This document shows positions 1 to 8,726 of a stretch of 48,389 nt of DNA, piece after piece. Location: contig JAEWIR010000013.1 in assembly GCA_023386965.1 (NCBI GenBank), forward strand, positions 1 to 48,389, written 5' to 3'. The notes under the pieces were generated by a model, which was not told the DNA's origin, ran no database searches, and saw nothing but the letters and a program-made list of their open reading frames with translations. This stretch comes from Bacteroidota bacterium (lineage in GTDB: Bacteria > Bacteroidota > Bacteroidia > Flavobacteriales > Weeksellaceae). Positions within the stretch are counted from its first letter, which is position 1; each line of letters starts with the position of its first letter. The translations under genes and the position numbers were made by a program.

Positions 1-918
1 GTTATGGATAAAACCGGAACTATGACGGAAGGTGTTTTTAAGGTTCAGGAAGTACTTATGCAGGAAGGTTTCAACAAAGAAGAAGTTTTAGAGCATATAA
101 ATACGCTGGAAAGCAAATCTACACATCCAATCGCCACCGCCATTAGTGAATTTGTAGGTGCCCCAGACCATTCGCGAACACTTGAAAACTTTGAAGAAAT
201 TGCCGGACACGGATTAAGAGGGACACTGGACGGAAAGGAATATCTGGTTGGGAATTTCAAGCTGATGGAGAAATTCAGCATTGATCATACAATTGAACAT
301 TCATCCATTGCGGACACACTTGTTGCGGTTGCTGTAGACGGCAAATTCGCGGGATATCTTACCATTTCCGACCAAATAAAAGTTGATGCCGCTGATGCAG
401 TGACTGGACTTAAAAAACTGGGTGTCACTATTATGATGCTTAGTGGCGACAAAACTGCAGTGGTAAAGGAGGCAGCAGCTAAGATCGGCATTACGGATGC
501 CTTCGGGGATTTGTTGCCCGAAGATAAAGTGAATAAAGTAAAGGAGCTCAAAACCAGACATGAAAGCGTAGCCTTCGTTGGTGACGGTGTAAATGACGCC
601 CCCGTGGTGGCTCTGAGCGACGTGGGAATTGCCATGGGCGGACTGGGTAGCGATGCTACTGTTGAAACTGCCGATGTGGTCATTCAGGACGACAGGCCTT
701 CGCGGATCCCCATGGCGATAAAAATAGGCCGCGAAACCAAAAAGATAGTCTGGCAAAACATTATCCTGGCATTTGGTGTGAAAGCAGTGGTGCTGGTTTT
801 GGGTGCCGGAGGTTTGGCTTCAATGTGGGAAGCCGTTTTTGCAGATGTAGGTGTGGCGCTTTTGGCAATACTTAACGCGGTAAGAATACAGCATATGAAC
901 TTTTCAATAAATAAATAA
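1..918 (+). CDS. Heavy-metal P1B-type ATPase, C-terminal part (Zn/Cd/Pb class), cut by window edge
   Basis: The reading frame is open from base 1 and begins V-MDKTGT, the P-type ATPase phosphorylation loop, so the N-terminal metal-binding region and first six membrane helices lie outside the window. What remains is the P domain, the N domain with the STHP motif (the HP pair of P1B enzymes), and the hinge GDGVNDAP, followed by two membrane helices. The last helices carry a Lys (FGVKAVV) and an Asp-Gly step (FADVGVALL), the residues typical of the ZntA/CadA Zn2+/Cd2+/Pb2+ class; the Cu+ class has other residues there. The expected job is ATP-driven metal export across the inner membrane. The Zn/Cd assignment is inferred from the helix 7/8 residues; the ATPase family is certain. 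The stop codon lies inside a tetranucleotide repeat. Confidence 0.93.
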   Translation, partial: VMDKTGTMTEGVFKVQEVLMQEGFNKEEVLEHINTLESKSTHPIATAISEFVGAPDHSRTLENFEEIAGHGLRGTLDGKEYLVGNFKLMEKFSIDHTIEHSSIADTLVAVAVDGKFAGYLTISDQIKVDAADAVTGLKKLGVTIMMLSGDKTAVVKEAAAKIGITDAFGDLLPEDKVNKVKELKTRHESVAFVGDGVNDAPVVALSDVGIAMGGLGSDATVETADVVIQDDRPSRIPMAIKIGRETKKIVWQNIILAFGVKAVVLVLGAGGLASMWEAVFADVGVALLAILNAVRIQHMNFSINK

Positions 919-930
919 ATAAATAAATAA
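907..930. repeat. Tetranucleotide microsatellite (ATAA)x6 over the ATPase stop codon
   Basis: Six perfect ATAA units run from the last codons of the P-type ATPase through its stop (916-918) into the 20-nt spacer before the next start. Losing or gaining units would not alter the ATPase end, because the first units always supply the same TAA. It would alter the spacing to the gene at 939. Confidence 0.9.
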
Positions 931-938
931 AGAAAACA

Positions 939-1265
939 ATGTCTGGAGCAGAACTCTATTTTAATGAACTCACCGAACAGATTCCCCACGGAAAACCTGG
1001 AAAGATGTTTGGTGCACTTTGTGTAAAAATGCCTAATGGGAAGGCAGGTGCGATGTTTTGGCGGGATTTGTTGGTGGTAAAAATATTCGGTGAAACCCTA
1101 AAGAATGCGCAGGAACTTTCGGGCGTCAGTGTTTTCACTCCGGCAGAAGGCAGACCTATGGGTGGCTGGTTTACCATTCCGTTTCAGCATAAAAGCGAAT
1201 GGAAAAATCTCATGGAGATTTCGTGCTGTGCCGCGGCTAAACTCGAAAAAAAAGCCGCTAAGTAG
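939..1265 (+). CDS. Small TfoX-N-like hypothetical protein
   Basis: A 108-residue soluble protein with no signal peptide. The order GKMFGALCVKM, AGAMFWRDLLVVKI, then EGRPMGGWFTIP followed by an EW...ME-type helix resembles the N-terminal TfoX/Sxy fold found in many short stand-alone proteins. I infer the family from this motif order only. Function is unknown; stand-alone TfoX-N proteins have no established enzymatic role. It starts 20 nt after the ATPase stop, so it may be co-transcribed with it. Two adjacent cysteines (SCCAA) lie near the C-terminus. Confidence 0.75.
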   Translation: MSGAELYFNELTEQIPHGKPGKMFGALCVKMPNGKAGAMFWRDLLVVKIFGETLKNAQELSGVSVFTPAEGRPMGGWFTIPFQHKSEWKNLMEISCCAAAKLEKKAAK

Positions 1266-1390
1266 TTTGAGCGCGTGCGAGTGTACACGATAACGGTTTT
1301 CCCAAGTCCCTAATATTCTGTATTTTTAGGGCAATTTTGTTTGAACCTGAGACTTATAGGTCTTTTAACCGGAAAAATAATTAAAGATAT

Positions 1391-3535
1391 ATGATTAATA
1401 CAAGAAAAGTGCTGATAACAGCGCTCTTACTTCCCGCAGCCCTGGCTTTCGGGCAGCAGTACGGCGGTATGTGGATTCCCACCGAGCTTAATGAAAAGGA
1501 GATGAAGCAACTGGGAATGAAGATTTCCGCAAAACAGATCTTTGACACTACAAAACCCAGTATCAAAGATGCGGTAGTTCAGTTCAATGGTGGCTGTACC
1601 GCTGAAATCATTTCACCACAGGGTCTTTTGCTCACCAATCACCACTGTGGTTACGGACAGATCCAAAGTCACAGTTCAGTTCAGAACGATTATCTCACTG
1701 ATGGTTTTTGGGCCAAAAACATGACCGGCGAACTTCCAAATCCGGGGGTTACTGTAGATTTTATTGCCGACATTAAGGAAGTTACCGGAACCGTGCTGGC
1801 AGGCACTCAAAATCTGGAAGGAAAAGCAGCCGACGAACTGATAAATAAAAATATTGAGAAAGCCAAAGCCGCTTTCAAACTGGAGCCATGGCAAAAGGTG
1901 GTCGTAAAACCAATGTACTATGGCAACAAATATTACGCTTATGTAATTGAGACCTACAAAGATGTTCGTTTGGTAGGTGCACCGCCATCTAGCATCGGCA
2001 AATTCGGTTCGGATACAGACAACTGGGTGTGGCCGCGTCATACAGGCGATTTTGCGATGTTTAGGATCTATGCCGACAAGAACAACAAGCCTGCAGAATA
2101 TTCCAAAGATAATGTTCCGTACAAACCGAAATATTTCCTTCCTGTCTCCATAAAGGATAAGCAGGAAAATGATTTCACCTTCGTTTTTGGTTTCCCGGGC
2201 AGAACAACAGAATACCTTCCGGCTATCGCGGTGGAGAAAGTGATGACCGAGATTGATCCGGCCATGATTTCCGTTCGCGAAGTAGCACTGAAAACACTTG
2301 ACGCGAAAATGCGTGCCGATGCCGCGACCCGTATTAAATATGCTTCCAAATACGCTTCCATTGCCAACTACTGGAAAAAATGGATCGGTGAGGTTGAAGG
2401 TCTTAAAAAATCGGATGCTGTGGGTAAAAAGCAACGCTATGAGCAGTCACTGATTTCCAAAAACGCCAAGATCAAGCCTACAATTGACGGCTTGAACAGA
2501 CTTTATACGGAGCAGGCGCCATATGCCCTGAACCGCGCGTACTATACAGAAGTGGTACGAAATGCTGAAACACTTACACTGGCCAATCAGTATTTAAGTT
2601 TTATGCAGAATTATGAAGCGGGGAAAATAGACAGCAAGACCCTGACTGCCTTCACCGACCGTCTGGCAGGTTTTTACAAAAACTACAGTGGTGAGCTTGA
2701 TGCCATCGTAACGGCTGAACTGCTTGCGCTCTATGCCAATAAGACACCACAGCAATTCCTTCCTGCGAATTTCAGCCAGTACAAGGATGATAAAAAGAAT
2801 ATTGCGGTGATCGAGGATTGGTCCAAAAACTCCATTATCACAGGCAGAAAAGCCTTTAACGGTGCTACCGTGCATACTGACATCAACAAAGTTTTTGCGA
2901 ATCCAACGGAGCTGATTAAGACACTGAAAAACGATCCGATTCTGAAACTGGCAGCAGCTATGAGAGAAGCTTATCTTTCTTCTACAGACGCCAAAGTTTC
3001 GTCACTGCAGGCAGAAATCGATGTTCTTCAGAAAAAGTATATGGCTCAGCAAATGGAAACCGACAAAGACCGCCAGTTCTTCCCCGATGCCAACTCTACA
3101 CTGCGTGTAACCTATGGTCAGGTGAAAGGCTCCAATCCAAGGGATGCGGTTACCTATGGTTACCAAACCCATGTAGCCGGTATTATGGAAAAGTATGTTC
3201 CGGGAGATTATGAATTCGACGTGCCGAAAAAACTCATCGACCTTTACAATTCCAAGGATTACGGTATTTACAAGGATAAAACCGGCGATGTCCCGGTCAA
3301 TTTTACGGCCACTAACCATACTACCGGCGGTAATTCCGGAAGTCCGGCTCTGGATGCGAACGGTAACCTGATAGGCCTTAACTTCGACAGACAATGGGAA
3401 GGAACCATGAGTGATATTAATTTCGACCCGCGTTTCAGCCGGAACATTATGGTCGATACCAAATATATTCTGTTCATCATTGATAAGTATGCGGATGCAA
3501 AATGGCTTATCGATGAAATGAAAATTGTTAAATAG
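1391..3535 (+). CDS. S46 family dipeptidyl-peptidase, DPP11-type (Asp/Glu-specific)
   Basis: A 714-residue exported serine peptidase. Residues 1-22 form a signal peptide ending AFGQ, followed by the S46 hallmark YGGMWIPTEL. The catalytic His is in TNHHCGYG (His85), the probable Asp in RHTGDF (Asp220), and the Ser in GGNSGSP (Ser649). S46 enzymes release dipeptides from oligopeptide N-termini in the periplasm. Specificity follows the residue 18 positions after the catalytic Ser: Gly in DPP7 (hydrophobic P1), Arg in DPP11 (Asp/Glu P1). Here that position is Arg667, in NFDRQWEG, so DPP11 activity is inferred. It is a single gene with its own hairpin terminator. The length matches the family. Confidence 0.93.
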   Translation: MINTRKVLITALLLPAALAFGQQYGGMWIPTELNEKEMKQLGMKISAKQIFDTTKPSIKDAVVQFNGGCTAEIISPQGLLLTNHHCGYGQIQSHSSVQNDYLTDGFWAKNMTGELPNPGVTVDFIADIKEVTGTVLAGTQNLEGKAADELINKNIEKAKAAFKLEPWQKVVVKPMYYGNKYYAYVIETYKDVRLVGAPPSSIGKFGSDTDNWVWPRHTGDFAMFRIYADKNNKPAEYSKDNVPYKPKYFLPVSIKDKQENDFTFVFGFPGRTTEYLPAIAVEKVMTEIDPAMISVREVALKTLDAKMRADAATRIKYASKYASIANYWKKWIGEVEGLKKSDAVGKKQRYEQSLISKNAKIKPTIDGLNRLYTEQAPYALNRAYYTEVVRNAETLTLANQYLSFMQNYEAGKIDSKTLTAFTDRLAGFYKNYSGELDAIVTAELLALYANKTPQQFLPANFSQYKDDKKNIAVIEDWSKNSIITGRKAFNGATVHTDINKVFANPTELIKTLKNDPILKLAAAMREAYLSSTDAKVSSLQAEIDVLQKKYMAQQMETDKDRQFFPDANSTLRVTYGQVKGSNPRDAVTYGYQTHVAGIMEKYVPGDYEFDVPKKLIDLYNSKDYGIYKDKTGDVPVNFTATNHTTGGNSGSPALDANGNLIGLNFDRQWEGTMSDINFDPRFSRNIMVDTKYILFIIDKYADAKWLIDEMKIVK

Positions 3536-3555
3536 AAGTTTCATCCCGCAATAAT

Positions 3556-3587
3556 AAATCCCGTGCCCTGGTCGCGGGATTTTTTTT
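3556..3587 (+). terminator. Rho-independent terminator after the S46 peptidase
   Basis: An 8-bp stem AAATCCCG/CGGGATTT (3556-3563 with 3575-3582), an 11-nt loop and a following T run. The T run merges directly into the promoter box of the next gene. Confidence 0.85.
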
Positions 3588-3594
3588 AGCTTTG
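3587..3594 (+). promoter_or_regulatory. Bacteroidota -7 box TAGCTTTG at the macrodomain gene
   Basis: A perfect TAnnTTTG match whose last G lies 3 nt before the ATG at 3598. No TTG -33 element stands at the expected distance, because the preceding terminator hairpin fills that space. If functional, the transcript would start at or next to the start codon. Confidence 0.5.
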
Positions 3595-3597
3595 AAC

Positions 3598-4113
3598 ATG
3601 ATTGAACTGATAAAAGGAGACATCACCAAAACTGAGTGTGATGCTGTTGTGAATGCCGCTAATACCTCACTTCTGGGCGGTGGCGGTGTAGATGGCGCCA
3701 TACACCGTGCCGGCGGACCGGAAATTTTGGAAGAATGCCGGAAAATTGTCGCACGCCAGGGAGGCTGCCAAACCGGGGAAGCTGTAATTACCGCCGCGGG
3801 CAAACTTCCCGCAAAATACGTGATCCACACTGTTGGACCTGTCTGGAAAGGCGGGAATAATGACGAGGACGAAAAACTGCGTAACTGTTATCTGAATTCC
3901 CTGGATCTGGCCTCCAAATCCGGCTGTAAGACGGTCGCCTTTCCGAACATCAGCACGGGGGTTTACGGTTTTCCTAAGAACCGTGCGGCGCGGATAGCCG
4001 TCGCTACCGTAAAACAGGTAATGGAACAACTCACTATTGAAAGGGTTATTTTCGTTTGTTTTGATGACGAAAACTATAACCTGTACAGGGAATTACTGGC
4101 CTCAGAACTCTGA
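3598..4113 (+). CDS. Macrodomain protein, YmdB/MacroD-like ADP-ribose hydrolase
   Basis: A 171-residue single macrodomain. Visible signatures are VNAANTSLLGGGGVDGAIHR (adenosine and ribose binding, catalytic loop), HTVGPVW, and AFPNISTGVYGFP (diphosphate-binding loop). This order matches YmdB/MacroD enzymes, which hydrolyse O-acetyl-ADP-ribose and remove ADP-ribose from acidic side chains. I prefer the ATG at 3598 because the protein then begins MIELIKGDIT as in the family; a TTG two codons upstream overlaps the promoter box. It stands alone between a terminator and a membrane-protein gene, with no ADP-ribosyltransferase or sirtuin beside it, so its substrate cannot be read from context. Confidence 0.92.
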   Translation: MIELIKGDITKTECDAVVNAANTSLLGGGGVDGAIHRAGGPEILEECRKIVARQGGCQTGEAVITAAGKLPAKYVIHTVGPVWKGGNNDEDEKLRNCYLNSLDLASKSGCKTVAFPNISTGVYGFPKNRAARIAVATVKQVMEQLTIERVIFVCFDDENYNLYRELLASEL

Positions 4114-4191
4114 ATTATTTAACAGTGAAGATTTCATCTTTTCAGCATGGCATCTTGTGGCGACGCTTCAATTTGTCTATATTTAAAGTGA

Positions 4192-4680
4192 ATGAATCCT
4201 GTTTACATAAAAGCATCGTGGAGGGTACTGCTGAAGTATTACTTCAAAGCCTTTCTGCTCTTCACCCCCCTCCTGCTCACTTTCATGTTCACCGAGTCGG
4301 CGCGCCAGTTCATTACTTTCCTTGCTATTGCGTATTACGTTCCTCTTACAGTACTGCTAATTATCGAGATGATCCGTACCCGAAATAAGGTTTTAATCGG
4401 GCTTACCGCGGAAGGAATAACACTAAACGAAAAAGATTTTTACGAATGGGATCACATTTACGAGTTACGGATCGTTCACAGAACCGTTAAGACGCGTACA
4501 CAGAGGCGCGGAACCGTTGTTACGAAGAAGAACCTTCTCCGCATCAATGAGGAAACCTATAATTTTAATCACAAGTACCTGGAATTTACGCCAGAAGAAC
4601 TCTTGGAAGTCATCAGTATGTACCGCCAACGTTTGGGAACGCTTCAACTTGAAGACGGAACCTTAGGTGGGAAGGCATGA
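4192..4680 (+). CDS. Small membrane protein with two helices and a PH-like soluble tail
   Basis: A 162-residue protein. Two hydrophobic segments lie at about residues 15-32 and 37-57, followed by a soluble domain with the pattern LTAEGITLNEKDFYEWDHI and the C-terminal helix FTPEELLEVISMYRQR. That layout resembles YcxB-like or bacterial PH-domain membrane proteins, but the family is not certain. The stop overlaps an upstream in-frame ATG of the deacetylase frame (ATGA at 4677), so the two may be coupled. A near-match box TATATTTA ends 6 nt before the ATG. Function unknown. Confidence 0.7.
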   Translation: MNPVYIKASWRVLLKYYFKAFLLFTPLLLTFMFTESARQFITFLAIAYYVPLTVLLIIEMIRTRNKVLIGLTAEGITLNEKDFYEWDHIYELRIVHRTVKTRTQRRGTVVTKKNLLRINEETYNFNHKYLEFTPEELLEVISMYRQRLGTLQLEDGTLGGKA

Positions 4681-4695
4681 TAGTTCTTTTTAGCC

Positions 4696-4703
4696 TATAT
4701 TTG
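4696..4703 (+). promoter_or_regulatory. -7 box TATATTTG at the polysaccharide deacetylase gene
   Basis: A perfect TAnnTTTG match ending 3 nt before the ATG at 4707. It supports 4707 as the start rather than the ATG at 4677, and suggests a transcript with almost no leader. No clear -33 TTG is visible. Confidence 0.5.
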
Positions 4704-4706
4704 AAT

Positions 4707-5708
4707 ATGCCTTTTAAAGACTTAATCATCAATCTCGTGTCGAAATTTTCGGGTGAACTAAGCGCCCAAAAGTATCCGCTAGATTATTGTATTCCACTTT
4801 ATCACACGGTTTCGAATCAACCTTTGCCTCATCTGAAACATCTGTATCCGGTTAAGTCTGAAAAGGAGTTTGAAAAAGACCTTGATTACCTGCTGAAACA
4901 TTTCACCTTTGTAGACTGGGAGGAATTCAAGCGTTTCCGGGAAACGAAACAAACTGGTGAAAAAAAGGTGGCCCTCCTCACCTTTGATGACGGTTTTTCC
5001 GAATTTCTGCATGTTGTAGCTCCAATTCTGGAACGGAAAGGGATATATGCGGTAAATTTTGTTAACCCGGCTTTTGTGGATCAGCAAGATATGCTTTTTC
5101 GGTGTAAGGCCAGTCTGCTGGCTGAAAAAATTCAAAAAGAAAAAATCGAGCTGAAACTGCTGCAAAGTTTAAGCGGATTACAAAATGCGGGCGTACAGGT
5201 AATAAGCAGACATATCTTAAAGACTGGATATAAAAAGCGGGATCTGCTGGATCTGCTTGCCGAATCCATTGGACTTAATTTTAATGAATATATCCAGGCA
5301 CAAAAACCTTATCTGGATCTCACCCAGTTGCAGGAACTGAGAAGCAGAGGCTTTGGCATTGGTGCGCACAGTTGGGATCATCCTTATTATTGTGAACTGA
5401 CGGTTGATGAGCAATTGGAAACCACTTTCCAAAGTTTGGATTTCATTAAGACGAATGGCTTCCTGAAGGATGCATTTGCATTTCCCTTCACTGATTTTGG
5501 CGTAAGCAAATCTTTCTTTGAGCAGTTATACCAAAATTATCCTGATGTTTACAGTTTTGGCACAGCAGGAATTAAAACTGATTCCTTCACCCAAAATCTT
5601 CAGCGCATTCCTCTGGAACATGATACCGCGGCCAATATCCTGCCCAAAGAAACAGCTTACTTCCGCCTTAAAGCTCCGCTTAAAAGAAACCTCATTATCC
5701 GGAAATAA
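4707..5708 (+). CDS. Polysaccharide deacetylase family protein (NodB-type)
   Basis: A 333-residue carbohydrate esterase 4-like protein. The first motif TFDDGF carries the catalytic base and metal Asp pair. The metal-binding HxxxH is HSWDH in IGAHSWDHPYY. A long helical insert separates them, as in deacetylases acting on lipid-linked or surface sugars. No signal peptide is evident. The substrate is unknown. The start at 4707 is chosen because a promoter box stands just before it; an in-frame ATG at 4677 would add ten residues and overlap the preceding gene. The gene ends inside a strong bidirectional terminator. Confidence 0.85.
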   Translation: MPFKDLIINLVSKFSGELSAQKYPLDYCIPLYHTVSNQPLPHLKHLYPVKSEKEFEKDLDYLLKHFTFVDWEEFKRFRETKQTGEKKVALLTFDDGFSEFLHVVAPILERKGIYAVNFVNPAFVDQQDMLFRCKASLLAEKIQKEKIELKLLQSLSGLQNAGVQVISRHILKTGYKKRDLLDLLAESIGLNFNEYIQAQKPYLDLTQLQELRSRGFGIGAHSWDHPYYCELTVDEQLETTFQSLDFIKTNGFLKDAFAFPFTDFGVSKSFFEQLYQNYPDVYSFGTAGIKTDSFTQNLQRIPLEHDTAANILPKETAYFRLKAPLKRNLIIRK

Positions 5709-5718
5709 TGAGGTTTTT
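5687..5718. terminator. Bidirectional terminator between convergent genes
   Basis: A perfect 12-bp stem (5687-5698 with 5705-5716) with loop CCGGAA, containing the deacetylase stop codon. T-rich tracts follow on both strands, so it can end both the plus-strand deacetylase and the minus-strand M16 protease transcripts. Confidence 0.9.
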
Positions 5719-5735
5719 GCTTCATCTTCAATTTC

Positions 5736-8603
5736 TTAATAGCCAAAGACTTCGTCCAGCGTGAGCTCAGTGACGGTGCCCATCCTGGCCAGGACCTCCT
5801 GATGAAGATTTTCACGTTTCCCGATTACAGCGACATTGTATTTTACAGGCTGAATTTTTTCTTTATAGAATTTTTCCAGTCCTTCCAAGGTAAGTTCTTC
5901 CACTTCAGAATACATGTCTTTCCTTAAATCATAGTCAATGCCCAGCTTCAGCAACCTTAGATGATTGAAGAAAATATTGGTCCTTGTTACGCGGCCGGAG
6001 GCCAGCTGCTTCAGTGTTGCCTGCCTGGAACTTTCGAACTGTGCGTCGTATTTGGGCAGGTTCACCATTAGCTCTTCCATTGCCCGTACTGCAGTTTCCA
6101 GTTTGTCCGGTTGTGTACCTATATAAGTGGTAATGTAGTCTGCGTCCTGTAATTCTGGAGAGGATTGGTACACAGCATACGCTGAATAGGCCAAACTTCG
6201 GCTTTCCCGCAGTTCCTGGAAGATGATGGACGACAGGCCGCTGCCGAAATACTCATTAAAAACATTAATACGTCCAAAAGTGGAAGGATCCACCTTTCCT
6301 GCGCGGCCCAGTAAACTAAGCTCCGTCTGCACCATGTCATAATCTACAAAGTAAACTTTGCCTCCCGTATCCGGCTGAGGGTATATTTTCCTTTGTGGAA
6401 CTGTGGCGGTCATCTTTCTGAGAAACGGCACGCAGGCAGTTGTAAGGTCCTGCATGCTGTTTCCGTACATGAAAATTTCGTATGGGAATGAAAAAAGTTC
6501 CTTTAACTTATCCGTAAGTTGTTTGCAGGTAATTTCGCGCAATCTTTGCTCAGAAACAACGTCACGGGAACGGGATTCCGCGCCAAATTTTGCATAATTT
6601 TGCAGTGCACGCATAATCCTTCCCTTATCACGCTTTGCTGCATTGCGGCTTTCCAATATGGTTTCCACATATTCACCATAAATACCATCGTCGGGTAATG
6701 CGTCCTGAATCCAATGCTGCAGGAGCTTCACACCTTTAGCCATATTTTCTTCAAGACCGGTTAAACTTATGGTCAATTGATCCGGTGCGGTCTTAAATTC
6801 GTGCGATATGCCTAATTTATAAAATTCCTGCTTCAGCTCGTCCGGCGATATAGCTGAAGTGCCTAAATACTGCAGGACATGTGTAGCAAGTGCGAGTTCG
6901 CGGTCATGATCGCTACCGAACGGAAAAATATAGTGTACCTGTGCCAGATTATTGAAACGGTTGGCCACAAAACTGAATTTCACGCCGTCATGTTCCTTCA
7001 CTTCAATCTCCTTCTTATAATCGATGAATTCAGGCTGAATGTCTTCAGTTTTTTCAGCCAGCAAAGATCTCAGGAATTCAGATTCAGCATCCCGGTTGAT
7101 GGTCACGGGCGTAATTCCGGGATTTTCTACACGCAAAAGGTCTTCGTTTACGCCTTTTTCTTTATAAACAATGGCGTAATTATCAAGGAAGAATCTATTG
7201 GCAAACTGAATAATTTCTTCTTTGGTGATGGATTCATACCGGTCCATTTCCTCCAGTTCTTCCTGCCAGGACTGCTTGCGGATATAAGTCTGGTAAAGGT
7301 TGGTAGCCAGCCCGTCAGCTGTCTCAAGACCTTTCACACGCTGCACCTTGAAGTCGTTGATGATGGCAGGCAGCAACCAGTCCGGAAACTCGCCCTGTTT
7401 TATTTTTTCCACTTCTGCCAGGACAAGTTTTTTAGCGTCATCAAAAGTCTGGTCTTCCTTAGGCACCACCACTATTGAAAAATAGCCGTATTCATTATAG
7501 GCTGTGGCATATGCTGTGGCATAGAGTGCTTTCTGTGCGTTATTGATGTGAAGGTCCAACAACCCGGCTTCGCCACTGTTGCTTAGGATGTGAGCAGTAA
7601 GATCTGCCAGCAGGGCCTCATCTGTTCCGTAGCTGTCGGTTCTCCAGGCCAGCTGCAATCGGGGCACCGTAGGACTTTTTACGGTACGGCTCACAATTCC
7701 AGTCATAGGCTGTTCCACCACAGGAGTCTTAGAAGGCAGTTCCCTATAGCTGAATTTGCCGAAATATTCATCAACCAAGCGGATCGTTTCGGCAAAATCC
7801 AGATCACCTACCAGAACGATCGCGTAATTGTTCGGCACATAATACTCGTCAAAATAACGGTGGATGGCTCTCATAGATGGATTCTTCAGGTGCTCCGCCT
7901 TCCCAAGTGTAGTTTGCTGGCCGTTCTGGTGAGTTGGGAACAGTAGTTCCATAAGTGCATTATTTACCAGCCTGCCATCGTGATCCTGGGCGCGGTTAAA
8001 CTCTTCATATACCGATTCCAGTTCGGTATGGAAAAGGCGCAAAACGATTTCGCTGAACCTTTCCGTCTCGATCTTCAGCCATCTTTCAAGCTCATTTTTC
8101 GGGATATTGTTTTTATAGACGGTTTCATTCAGCCAGGTGTGGGCATTTGTACCTGACGCACCAAGGGCCGAAATACATTTGTCATATTCATTGGCCAAAG
8201 CAAACTTGCTCGCCCGCTGGGAAACCTGATCAATTTTCCTGTAAATCTCTTTTTTCCGTTCAGGATCAGTTTCGGCTTTATGCTGCTCGTAAAGTTCTGC
8301 AATCTCCTCCAGCAAAGTGCTTTCACTTCCCCAATCCAGTGTACCTATATTTGATGTTCCTTTGAACATCATGTGCTCCAGATAGTGAGCCAGTCCGGTA
8401 TTGTCAGCAGGGTCATTATTGCTTCCCGTCCGAACCGGAATATAGGTCTGTATGCGTGGCGCGTTAAAGTTTTGAGCCAGGTAAACCTGCAAACCGTTTT
8501 TAAGTGTGTAGATCCTTACATTGTTTTCATCATTTTCAACAGTGATGTAACTGTAACCATTCTCATCTGTGTGCGCAACGGCGTTATATTTTGTTCTCAA
8601 CAT
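5736..8603 (-). CDS. Full-length M16 metalloprotease (insulinase/pitrilysin-type), cytoplasmic
   Basis: A 955-residue protein with two M16 halves. The first half carries the inverted zinc motif HYLEH (residues 73-77), with the downstream acidic cluster ELESVYEEFNR near residue 197 supplying the third ligand. The second half contains an RESRSLAYSAYAVY-type segment and no zinc motif, which is normal for one-chain M16 peptidases. No signal peptide is visible, unlike the two M16 proteins at 24674-28065, so it should act in the cytoplasm on peptides. Compared with short M16 members there is an insert of roughly 45 residues between HxxEH and the third ligand, including a charged helix. It lies downstream of the polA/YCII pair but behind a terminator. 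Confidence 0.92.
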   Translation of the reverse strand: MLRTKYNAVAHTDENGYSYITVENDENNVRIYTLKNGLQVYLAQNFNAPRIQTYIPVRTGSNNDPADNTGLAHYLEHMMFKGTSNIGTLDWGSESTLLEEIAELYEQHKAETDPERKKEIYRKIDQVSQRASKFALANEYDKCISALGASGTNAHTWLNETVYKNNIPKNELERWLKIETERFSEIVLRLFHTELESVYEEFNRAQDHDGRLVNNALMELLFPTHQNGQQTTLGKAEHLKNPSMRAIHRYFDEYYVPNNYAIVLVGDLDFAETIRLVDEYFGKFSYRELPSKTPVVEQPMTGIVSRTVKSPTVPRLQLAWRTDSYGTDEALLADLTAHILSNSGEAGLLDLHINNAQKALYATAYATAYNEYGYFSIVVVPKEDQTFDDAKKLVLAEVEKIKQGEFPDWLLPAIINDFKVQRVKGLETADGLATNLYQTYIRKQSWQEELEEMDRYESITKEEIIQFANRFFLDNYAIVYKEKGVNEDLLRVENPGITPVTINRDAESEFLRSLLAEKTEDIQPEFIDYKKEIEVKEHDGVKFSFVANRFNNLAQVHYIFPFGSDHDRELALATHVLQYLGTSAISPDELKQEFYKLGISHEFKTAPDQLTISLTGLEENMAKGVKLLQHWIQDALPDDGIYGEYVETILESRNAAKRDKGRIMRALQNYAKFGAESRSRDVVSEQRLREITCKQLTDKLKELFSFPYEIFMYGNSMQDLTTACVPFLRKMTATVPQRKIYPQPDTGGKVYFVDYDMVQTELSLLGRAGKVDPSTFGRINVFNEYFGSGLSSIIFQELRESRSLAYSAYAVYQSSPELQDADYITTYIGTQPDKLETAVRAMEELMVNLPKYDAQFESSRQATLKQLASGRVTRTNIFFNHLRLLKLGIDYDLRKDMYSEVEELTLEGLEKFYKEKIQPVKYNVAVIGKRENLHQEVLARMGTVTELTLDEVFGY

Positions 8604-8672
8604 CAGTGTTTATTTATTTGTGATATTAGACTGCATATTATTACAGTTTCCATCCGAACAGGGCTTTAACAC

Positions 8673-8695
8673 AAAAAACATTCCGCGGTGGAATG
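8673..8695 (-). terminator. Terminator after the YCII-like gene
   Basis: The stem CATTCC/GGAATG (8679-8684 with 8690-8695) has a 5-nt loop. On the minus strand it is followed by a run of six T (8678-8673). It separates the polA/YCII unit from the M16 gene. Confidence 0.75.
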
Positions 8696-8726
8696 CTTTA
8701 TTTTAGAAATCTTACTTCAAGCTGAG

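Noticed and set aside
1676..2434. 252-codon minus-strand frame opposite the S46 peptidase
   Set aside because: It is antisense to the catalytic region of a recognised gene and shows no family motif.
4125..4388. 87-codon plus-strand frame overlapping the small membrane protein
   Set aside because: It is the shifted reading of the membrane-protein gene; only the other frame gives two helices and a sensible soluble domain.
6879..7478. 199-codon plus-strand frame opposite the M16 gene
   Set aside because: It is antisense to a well conserved M16 domain and has the Phe/Leu-rich look of a shadow frame.
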